A DNA stretch of 64,000 bases from Eleusine coracana subsp. coracana (taxonomy: Eukaryota; Streptophyta; Magnoliopsida; Poales; Poaceae), in NCBI GenBank assembly GCA_032690845.1, contig CM064427.1, positions 9,001,501 to 9,065,500 of the forward strand, written 5' to 3'. Below are positions 33,472-42,384 of this stretch, in pieces. Numbering within the stretch: the first letter of the stretch is position 1; every line of letters begins with the position of its first letter. Both the position numbers and the translations under genes were made by a program. Under the pieces are notes generated by a model, which worked only from the letters and a program-made list of their open reading frames with translations, was not told the origin of the DNA and made no database searches.

Positions 33472-33921
33472 ATGTCGGACCTCGGCTTCCTGATCTTCGT
33501 ATTCGTGGGCCAAGTCATTCCCGGCGTATGGATCGTCGCAGCGTTCATCTGGGAAATTATTAAATGTGCCCGAGAGGCGGGCGAGGAGCAGGAGAGGGAC
33601 CAGGTGCCTCAGGGGGTCGCGCTGGCGACGCTGGCGGCGTTGGAGGACAGCAGAGCGGCAGCAGCGGCGCGGCGGCCGGCGGAGATGCTGCCGTACTTCC
33701 CGTACGCGGAGGCGCAGGGCAGGGAGTCGGAGACGCTGTGCGCGATCTGCGTGGATCCGCTCCGGCAGGGGCAGCATTGCAGCGAGGTACCGGCGTGCCG
33801 CCACGCGTTCCACAGGGACTGCCTTGCCGCGTGGGCGAGGACCAAGGGTACCTGCCCTCTGTGCAGGGCCAAGATCGAGCCGGGATCCCACAGAGCAGAG
33901 GTTGCGGACGATGTGGTGTAG
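33472..33921 (+). CDS. ATL-like RING-H2 membrane protein, copy 4
   Basis: A single exon of 149 residues. The N-terminus MSDLGFLIFVFVGQVIPGVW followed by IVAAFIWEIIKC gives one or two hydrophobic stretches (about residues 5-29) that should anchor it. A charged Ala/Glu/Arg linker follows (REAGEEQERDQ), then LPYFPYAEAQ, then the finger from about residue 92: CAIC, fifteen residues, CRHAFHRDC, ten residues, CPLC. It ends KIEPGSHRAEVADDVV. All zinc ligands are present. It is the intact sister of copy 3: linker, finger and 5' flank all match. Role: probable membrane-bound E3 ubiquitin ligase, substrate unknown. Confidence 0.87.
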   Translation: MSDLGFLIFVFVGQVIPGVWIVAAFIWEIIKCAREAGEEQERDQVPQGVALATLAALEDSRAAAAARRPAEMLPYFPYAEAQGRESETLCAICVDPLRQGQHCSEVPACRHAFHRDCLAAWARTKGTCPLCRAKIEPGSHRAEVADDVV

Positions 33922-35615
33922 TTCCTATAAATCTCAAGCTGTAAATTATAACCCGGCCATGGTCTTTAACTCTTTTTTTTTTTTTTGCGAGGGATGGTCT
34001 TTAACGTTTGATGTACCTTGCAACGTCATTCATTGTTTGTGTTGTACTAGGACCTGCATCATGTCAACCTCAAAATAAAAACAAGCTCTCATGTCCGTGC
34101 ACAAAAGCACATGCACACTAAAGAACCACCAAGCATAAGAATTCACGCACCCGCTAGGTACTCACTCACACATATAAATAAGTTCAAATTCTATCAAGGA
34201 GGCCGCTGCCACTCCTAGCCCTTCGTGCGCTCCCTCTGCCCTGCCGCCACTCCCGAGTGGGTCATCAGCCAACACCGCGCGGCCACGAGGAAGACGGTAG
34301 CTGGGCATTCCCACGTCGTGCCTCTCACGGCCGCTCGCGCTCTCGCCAAGGTCGCCTACTGTCATGGCTCCGATGGTTTGGGAGCTTTGTTTCTTCCATC
34401 CATCGCTGGGCAACCTATCGTGATGTGGGCATGATCAACGGCGGTGTGACATCAAGACCAGGATTTGGATCATCGTGATCTAGATCTTGGTCCTCTCTAT
34501 TTTTATCCTCCTTTTCACTGTACATATAACAATTGGTATTGGTGGTGCTTGGTCGACGACAATGACGGTGTGCTCCCCAGTGCACATGACCATGGTCAGT
34601 GCCATCATTCCACTTGGCCGTGGCTAGTCTGTTTTGATCCACGAATGACTTCTACTCGTCATGGTGTGAGATTCAACCTGTGAGCTCTTGGTCATGGGTG
34701 CTTTTGATGATTGTGGAGCATGTGTTCGTCGGCCGCAATACTTCGTTGTCTTGACATCGAACATGGCAGATACAGGTCCCCCTCCTCTAATCCTTGGATT
34801 TTAGGATATCTACTCTATTGAATCACTCTACATCATCACATAGTCTTTATACCAGATGTTGGCATGACATTGATGGTGCCGGATATCTAAAAAAAATATG
34901 AGTAAGTTCTATCACAACGTCCTTATCCTGAAGATTGGGTGTTCTTTTATCACGATATTGACATATTGTTCATACAAATTAAGCTTTGTTATCAATAAAT
35001 TCACTTTCTCAAAATCCCTATAATGTGTAGCGTTCTCTGTGCCGAGAGATGCTTGATCAGGCATGCGTGGTTCCATCAGAGATCTTGTGCTGAAAAAGAC
35101 TGAAAATAATCGGCATACATACTTTGTAAATCAGGTGGTCCTAAAGTTCAGTTTGCTAATAGAAAAATATTTTTTGTGAACAATGTGACTATATGTGAAA
35201 AAGTTTAGTTTGCTAATACAAAATTATTTTTGTGAAGAATGTAAACATATGTGAAAAAAATGGGAAATGCAAGAGTTATGTACTGACTAGGACGGGCACC
35301 ACGTCAGCCTGCTGTGGCCCTATCCTAATCAGCACGTAGGAATTTTGTAGGATGTTACGTAGCTCTAGCATTGCTCGAAAAAAAATCAGGATCACTCAAT
35401 TTCTCAAACAATCATTATCATAGGTTAACAATTTTCCATTTTTCAATGTATATATGAAAGATATTCATAGACGATGATCAGGCAATCTTGATTTCGGCAC
35501 CACGAACCGGGCCTGCCTTGCTCTCTCCTACTTTGATATCCACACAATCGTTGGTATTTTAGCGCAGAACTATTTTCGAACTGTAAGGGGACATATCAGA
35601 ACTATATAAGAAATT
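33922..35615. other. Gene-free spacer
   Basis: 34190-34800 has mixed composition with short open frames and no recognisable domain. The rest is AT-rich. A short direct repeat (GTTCAGTTTGCTAATA-type, then TGTGAA.AATGT..C.ATATGTGAAAAA) recurs at about 35144-35200 and 35205-35262. Confidence 0.4.
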
Positions 35616-35617
35616 AG

Positions 35618-35825
35618 GACCTGTATATTAGTTACAGGTCGAATAAAACTCGGTGCCAATCCACCAGTTTTTTCCGAAATATACAAAGTAGGACCTGCAT
35701 AATAAATTAATGATAATAAGTTGAATAAAACTCGGTGCCAATCCAGTTTTTTTCCGAAATATAGAAAGTAGGACCTGCATAATAAATTAGTGATAAATCG
35801 AATATAACTCGATGCCAGCTCAATG
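35618..35825. repeat. Tandem repeat of about 80 bp, 2.5 units
   Basis: The block GAATAAAACTCGGTGCCAAT starts at 35641 and 35723, with a diverged copy at 35800 (spacings 82 and 77 bp). Each is followed by CAGTTTTTTCCGAAATATA, then AAAGTAGGACCTGCATAATA. The array lies 260 bp before RING copy 5, close to its promoter. Confidence 0.85.
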
Positions 35826-36088
35826 TCGAAACTCCTGTCCGACCCGAATTCCTGCACGGGAAACCTCCTTTTATCGCAGTTGCATATGCAACCACCTGTC
35901 CCCATGATTACCGCGGCACAAAACGAAGCAGAGAAACGGCTGCATAGTTCGTCCCGAAAATTCATTACTCCTGATCGATTCGATCGCACGCGGGAAGCAG
36001 AAGCGTCTTTTACAACCGCAAAACCGTGTTCACATCCTCAGCACGACACACACACAGCAGCGGCGGCACGCGCGCGACCTGAGCGACG

Positions 36089-36442
36089 ATGCAGCTGCCC
36101 GACACGATCCTATCCTGCGGGCTCGACGTCGTGCCCTTCATCCTGCTCCTCCTCGTCTGCTGCTTTAGGGAGGAACCCGAACGCGTGGACCTGGAACAGC
36201 GGGTTCATTACGTGGCGCTGGACGACGACGACAGGTCGTCGTCGGAGACCATGGGCTGCGCCATCTGCCTGGAGCCGCTCCGGCACGGCGCGGTATGCAG
36301 CGAGGTGCCGGCGTGCAGGCACGTGTTCCACCGGGAGTGCGTGGAGAGGTGGGCGAGGGGCAGCAACAGCTGCCCGCTGTGCAGAGCCAAGATCGTGCCG
36401 GGATCGGACCAACTCGCGTCATCAGCCGAGGACATTGTGTAA
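36089..36442 (+). CDS. ATL-like RING-H2 membrane protein, copy 5 (most diverged)
   Basis: A single exon of 117 residues. MQLPDTILSCGLDVVPFILL followed by LLVCCFREEPE contains a short hydrophobic segment at about residues 12-26. The linker is acidic (ALDDDDRSSSE) and lacks the LPYFPY motif of the other copies. The finger begins at about residue 57: CAIC, fifteen residues, CRHVFHREC, ten residues, CPLC, ending KIVPGSDQLASSAEDIV. All zinc ligands are present. The shared C-terminal ending (VPGS...AEDxV) ties it to copies 3 and 4. Probable membrane E3 ubiquitin ligase; the target is unknown. Confidence 0.86.
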   Translation: MQLPDTILSCGLDVVPFILLLLVCCFREEPERVDLEQRVHYVALDDDDRSSSETMGCAICLEPLRHGAVCSEVPACRHVFHRECVERWARGSNSCPLCRAKIVPGSDQLASSAEDIV

Positions 36443-38480
36443 CCTGTGATATTATGAACAATATAACGAACCCGGGTTTTCATGCCGATCGCACCCTGTT
36501 TGTTGTTTCTCTGTAACAAGAAGCGGTTATTTGACCAAAAAAAACTCTGCCTCCTCCGGCCGGCTGTAGGCCTGCGATTTCAGAAACATCCTTTTCGTGC
36601 ACTTGACCCAGTGCGGCGCATTGGCGGTACACGTGTGCAATGCCTTGCCGATGGGACGGGCCTGCAGATCTTGCGTGACGTTGACCTTGGACATGGATTA
36701 TCTGCTTGCTCTGCTGCAGTGCAGCCTCTGTGGCTTCCTGATGCCATGCTGTTGTATGTAGTGTGCCCGTGATTCCACGTGGCGGATTTCTTGCGCGAAG
36801 TTCTCTGTCGTCAAAATTTCTCGCATAGGCTGGAAATTTACGACGGGCTGAAAGAGCGCGGACAAGAAACACGAGACGGAAGATCCTACGCAAAGACTCA
36901 CTCGAGGACTGAATGATCACGGACAGTAGAAAATATCAGAGTACTCGATGGAGACGTCTTGTGGGATTTATGGAACTCTGAAAAATGTGAGATTTCTGGA
37001 CTCCTGATGTAGTAACACTCATTTCGTCGACCAGTGTGACACTGGCAGGTTGCGGCGACGTATCTTGTAGCTCAAGCTGGAGCAGCACAATGTCAAACCT
37101 CATTATCGGCAGCAAACATAGTTTATCCGGTACTCGCCCGTTACGCTCAAGAGCCGCCAAGCATCCGCAAACAAGAACGCTGCACATGTAATGTAATCAA
37201 CCGCACTGCACCCTACGAAACGTCGACTTTCTTTCACCCCACCTACACACAAAACATTTCTCGAACGTTCCAGACTCCGTACGTGCTACATCTACGCCGA
37301 TTGCCCAGGGTATGTCGTCGACGGGTCACGCCATGGCACGACGCGAAGAAATTAAAAAAAAAAAAAAAGGCCCTCACGTCGCCGTCGCGTTATCCTTCCC
37401 GGGGCCGCCCAAAGGCACGCGGTTGCCGCCTCGCGTCGCAGCACGCACCGCGGCTCCCCGGCGGTGGAGTGCGCGAACGAGCTGAAAACAGAGGACGGGT
37501 TTGATCGATCGCGGTCAAGCGGAAACCTCCAGAAGGTTAACGCCGCGGGCGTGAGATGGACTCGCGGCGCGGGAGGTCAACCTCAGCGGAGCCCGTCCTC
37601 TGCTTTTTTTCCGGGCCGGGCCTGTGGTGGTGGGGGGGGGGGGGGGGGGGGGGGGGGTAGGGATCACGGGGAGATCTTGGCGGGGCGTTCGTGGGAGCTA
37701 GCTGGCCCGGTGGCGTGCGCGGGACGTGATCCCCACCGGCGCGTCGCGCCAAGCTGGCCGTGCCGTCGAGCTGCCGCGTCGACGACGCGCGCAGGTTTAC
37801 TTTACGTACGTGCTCTTCCGAGCCGCGGAACACTTCAGATATTTCGGGTGACCAAGTCCAAATCCGTGCACCGAAATGAGAGCATGCAAGAACCACTGCG
37901 GAAGTGAGCGAGAGCGAGGAGGACTCGTACGTGTATCGCTGCCCAAGTGCCAAGCAAGCCTGCAGACGACTTGAACAAAGTGGTGGGTTCTTGTGTTCTG
38001 GGGTCGTGGGGAATCGGTGGGTCGCATGTTCGATGTTTCCCGAGAGCCTCGTTGACGTGCATCTTCTTTTTTTTTCTACCTCAAGGAGGGGAGGGAGCAT
38101 GACATCGGGACGACGACCGTCCGTCTAGTCTTTGCTCTCGAGTCACGGAGTCAGGAACGCCATTGATGAAATGTTGAAACCAATAGCGGTCACACTCTGA
38201 CTCTGCTTCTGCTTTCATCTGTTAGAGCAAGGCTAACAGTTTAGCCGGCTCATCGGCTGCAAAGTGCACATCTCAGCATACTTTTTTAAAAAATAGAATA
38301 TATATTAAAATTCCAGTCGCTGTATCAGTTGATACATGGAGCCGTTTAATATTATAAACTCTCGCTCAAATGGAGAGGCCAAGAAATCTTAAAGATAAAA
38401 GTTTGATCCATCACGATGACTAACAAGAATTATTCTAATAACTGGTAATACGATTGTGGAATTTGATTCCTAGGAGAGTG
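36443..38480. other. Gene-free spacer with a GC-rich island
   Basis: No gene is supported. 37370-37800 is GC-rich and contains a G run of about 26 (37632-37657). A perfect heat-shock-element-like triad (TTC..GAA..TTC) is at 37258-37270. Open frames here lack family features. Confidence 0.4.
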
Positions 38481-38485
38481 ATTCA

Positions 38486-40700
38486 TAATTACGCGTAAAA
38501 AATATGCCTAGAATGAAGGGCGACCGACAAGTCAAACTGTCAGATTCTCATTCTTTTGTTTCTGCAAATACAATTGCATAGCAACAGAAGTGATGGCATC
38601 TTGCGAGGAAAGAATCAAGGTCTGAGGTGTGGTTCGGAACCACTTTGTTCATATCAAAATTTCACTTATATACCTGACTTTGTTTTTAAGAAACAATCAT
38701 ATACCAGACTCAGATATCGTGCATTTTTGTCGTCACCTTACTTCATTCATGCACCAAAGATTTCTTTCAAAGAAAGGGCTACTGGCACATATAGACTTCT
38801 ATGTCAATGTTGTGTTTCATCAAAAATAAGGCAAAAAAGTTCAAGAAAGTCTGACATCACAAGCCAAATGTCCAAAGCGCCTCTACCAACTGTACTGCTT
38901 TAATAAGGTGGAACTCAATCTGGGAAGAGTGAGTCATAACCAGGGTTGGAAAATGCGGCAAAAACCGGCCGTTTTTGCGAAAACCGGTCGGTTGAATTTA
39001 AACAAATTTGAAAATTTAAAAAAATTTATATAAAATTATGATAAAAAACTAGATCTTTTATGATGAACTATGGTGAAGAAATCATATGAAACAAACATTG
39101 TTTGACCCTCGAAAAAATTGAAAGAATAAAAGTAGAAGAAAAAAAATAAAAAAAAAAAGAAATATAATCTTATGTCAACTACAGAGTATAACATGGCATT
39201 ATCCAACTGACACGAACACCCCACCTTGAACTAAGTAGCAGTTATATCTCAGGTATTTCTATAATTATGTATTGACTACTTGTATGTTTATGTTACTATT
39301 AGTTGGACCATATATTACTTGTTTTTTATATGCTTTGTACATATATATAATATTATTATAAATTTTTCTATTTTTTAAGATTTTTAACTTTCTTTTACTA
39401 CCGGTCGGTTTTTCGGCCAAACCGGCCAGTTAACCACCCAAACCGGCCAGTTAGCCGCTCCAAACCGCCCAGCCAAATTCAAATTTTAATTTGGCCGGCT
39501 AACCGGCCGGTTTGGCTGAAAAACCGGCCAATGCGTTGATTCGGTGCCAGCCGATTTTGCCGCACTGAACGCATTTTTCAACCCTGGTCATAACTATACG
39601 CCAAAAGTATTCTGAGAATGATGGACGACCAATGAGTCAAACTTTCCGTTTGTCGTTCTTTTGTTTTTGCAAAAAATAATTGCATCACAACAAAAGAGAA
39701 TGACATCTTGCAAAGAAAGAATCCATGGCTGAAGTGTGGTTTGGAACCGCTTTGTTCACATCATGATTCAACTCATTACCTGACTTCTATGGTGCATTTT
39801 CTTTGTCACCATAATTCATTCATGCACCAAGAAGTTTTTTTTAAAAAAAAAGGGCTACTAACATAGTGAAAATTTCTATTTCAATATTGCGTTTTATAAA
39901 AAAAATAAGGCAAAATGGTTACGGAAATTTGACATCACAAGTCAAAGGACCAACACACTTCTACCAACTATATTGCTTTAATAAGGCGGAACTTAATGCG
40001 TGATGAGTGATTCATAACCACACGCCAAAAGTATTCCTAGAGTGAAAGGTGCAGATGGAACTTAATTCATGAAGATTGATTCATAACTAGGCGCCAAAAG
40101 TATTCCAAAAATGAAGGGCGACCGATGAGTCAAACTTTTCATTTCTCATTCTTTTGAATGAAATACTGCTACAAAGGACTCCATCCCTGAGGCGTGACAA
40201 AAAATTGGAACCGCTTTGTTCACATTATGATTCAATTCATATGGATGAATCCGTTATAGCAGTGTATTTTGTTCGTCGCTTAATTCATTCATGCACCAAA
40301 ATATTTATTTCAAAGAAAGGGCTACTAGCACTGTGAAACTTCTATTTGAATATTTTGGTTCATCAAAAGATAAGGCAAAAATGTTCAAACAAATTTGATG
40401 TCACGCAAACAATGCCCGGTCCAACGCGCCAAGAGTAGGATGGAACTCAGTTCATGAAGAGTGATTCATAACTACACGTCAAAAGTATTCCAAGCATGAA
40501 GGGAGATCGGCGAGTCAAACTTTCCGTTTCTAGTTTTTTTTTGTTTGTTTTTGTGAAATTTGTTGCATAGCAACAAAAAAAAATAGTATCTCACGAGGAA
40601 AGAAAGAATCCAGACATGAGGTGTGAAGTGTGACAAGAATTTGAAACCACTCTCATAACGACGCATTTTCTTGGCCGACTTAATTCATTATTCATGCACC
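38486..40700. repeat. Diverged tandem repeats of about 0.4-0.45 kb
   Basis: At least four copies of a unit starting near CATAACTACACGCCAAAAGT, then ATTCC....ATGAAGGGCGACCG, GAGTCAAACTTTCCGTTTCT, and later TTCATTCATGCACCAAA..TTT and AAAGAAAGGGCTACT. Starts are near 38486, 39589, 40080 and 40465, with an extra partial start at 40013. Copies are only roughly alike. The hAT element at 38941 inserted into the first copy. No coding region. Confidence 0.7.
38941..39586. mobile_element. Non-autonomous hAT element, CAGGGTTGGAAAA termini
   Basis: A 646-bp element with a perfect 8-bp target duplication GTCATAAC (38933-38940, 39587-39594). The inverted termini are CAGGGTTGGAAAATGCGG and, inward from the right, CAGGGTTGAAAAATGCG. 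The left end has AAAAACCGGCCG; the right end has a dense cluster of AACCGGCCGGTT/CGGTTTTTCGGCC repeats. The middle is AT-rich. No transposase. This is the best-preserved member of the CCGGTT-rich family in the window. Confidence 0.95.
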
Positions 40701-41115
40701 AAAAAAAAAATATCAAAAGGAAGAGCTACTTGCACAGTCAAACTAAAGTTAAATACTGTACATAAAACAAAAGAAAATTAGAGAGCATGACAGGAATACC
40801 TACGTCCATTTTATTTGAAAATTAAAATCTCAGTTGAACAAAGCAAGCAGAACCTATCCATGGGTGGATAAGATAGCAAATACGGTCACTCGTGGTACAC
40901 TCTGACCGTCACTGTAATCTCACCGCCGTTACGTTCCCCGAGGTTTTAGTCCAAGAGTTGGAACAAGGTTGAAGGACTGCCGGTTTACCAGTAGAATCCA
41001 CCGTCAGCAGACCGTGAATCCCCGTGCCAGCTTTTACCCGGTGAAAGGGATGATCGGCATGGCGCCCTTCAGAGACGGGCTCACACGTACAACACGCCCC
41101 GCCCTCTCGCCTCGC

Positions 41116-41165
41116 CACGTGTGACGCCGCTCCGGCGGGCAGCCTCCTCTCTGTGTCTATAAATG
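41116..41165 (+). promoter_or_regulatory. Promoter of the MYB gene: G-box and TATA box
   Basis: A CACGTG G-box is at 41116-41121 and a TATA box (CTATAAATG) at 41157-41165. They lie about 228 and 185 bp before the ATG, leaving a 5' leader of roughly 150 bases. Confidence 0.65.
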
Positions 41166-41343
41166 CATGTCCCGCACTGCGCCGAGCTTACCTGGAACAG
41201 AGACAGGCAGCAGACAGGCAGGCCGTCCGTTACTGCGCAGAGAGGAGAGAGAAAGAGAAGAGAGATAAGCGGGGTGAGGTGAGGACATCGTCGCAGTCCT
41301 CTGCACCTCCTGGTTGTTTGGAGCAGCAGGGGAGAGGTGAGTG

Positions 41344-42384
41344 ATGGGGAGGCAGCCGTGCTGCGACAAGGTGGGCGTGAAGAAGGGCCCGTGGACGGCG
41401 GAGGAGGACCAGAAGCTCGTCGGCTTCCTCCTCACCCACGGCCACTGCTGCTGGCGCGTCGTCCCCAAGCTCGCAGGTGAGCAATCCGTGCGTGTGCTTG
41501 CTTGCATGCAATCGATCATGGCGTGACTCGCGGTGTGTGTCCCGCGCAGGGCTGCTGAGGTGCGGGAAGAGCTGCCGGCTGCGGTGGACCAACTACCTGC
41601 GGCCGGACCTGAAGCGGGGCCTCCTCTCCGACGAGGAGGAGAAGCTCGTCATCGACCTGCACGCCCAGCTCGGCAACAGGTGCCTGCGTGCGGTTCGAAA
41701 CTCGTCACGTTTTTTCCGCTTCTGGTTTTTTTTTTTTTGGTCGCACGCGCGAACAAACACCGGCTCATCGTGAACTGGTTGGTGGCGCTCTGTTTTCTTG
41801 CGCCACTTACTGCTCTGTTTTGTTGCAGGTGGTCCAAGATCGCGGCGCGGCTGCCCGGGAGGACGGACAACGAGATCAAGAACCACTGGAACACGCACAT
41901 CCGGAAGAAGCTCCTCCGGATGGGGATCGACCCTGTCACCCACCTGCCATTGCAAAAGGCCCCTGCTCCGCCCGTGCAACAAGAGCAGGAGAAGCACGAA
42001 GAGAAAGCAGAGCCACCACAACCGCAAGACCAGCAACAGCAGCAGAAAGAGGACGAGCTGACGCAGGAGGCGGCAGTGGAGGAGGAGCAGGACCCGCCGC
42101 TGATCCAGCCGCAAGAGATCCCCGCACCACCACCGCCGGCGACGAGCACCTGCGGCTCCGCCTCCTCGGCCGGCTCGGCCTCGGTGGTCTCGCCGTCCTA
42201 CTCGTCGTCGGCGTCCGGCGTGGAGGCGACGGAGTGGCCGGAGCCCATGTACCTGTTCGGCATGGACGGCATCATGGACGCCGGGTGGGGCGGCCTCTTC
42301 CCCGGCGACGGCGGGTTGAGCCTCGACCCGTTCGACCAGTACCCCGGCGCCGGCTTCGATCAAGCCGACGACGACTGGATGTGA
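41344..42384 (+). CDS. R2R3-MYB transcription factor, subgroup 8-like (MYB20/42/43/85 type)
   Basis: Three exons: 41344-41476, 41550-41679, 41829-42384; 272 residues. The start MGRQPCCDKVGVKKGPWTAE is typical of R2R3-MYBs. R2 (about 14-62) carries W17, W37 and W57, and R3 (about 67-115) contains LGNRWSKIAARLPGRTDNEI and KNHWNTHIRKKL. Exon borders sit at the two conserved plant MYB intron positions. The tail RKKLLRMGIDPVTHLPL resembles the secondary-wall MYB20/42/43/85 group, which activates lignin and phenylalanine supply. The bHLH-binding signature is incomplete (DLHAQLGNR has Gln where Arg/Lys is needed), so no bHLH partner is expected. The C-terminal half is Gln/Pro/Glu-rich, then Ser-rich, then acidic (FDQADDDWM), as in activators. 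GC content is very high. Confidence 0.93.

Noticed and set aside
33564..34078. Frames of 126 and 170 codons over RING copy 4
   Set aside because: Out-of-frame shadows of the RING gene.
37537..38100. 187-codon minus-strand frame with Pro/His runs
   Set aside because: The runs come from the G homopolymer at 37632-37657. No domain and no splice context.
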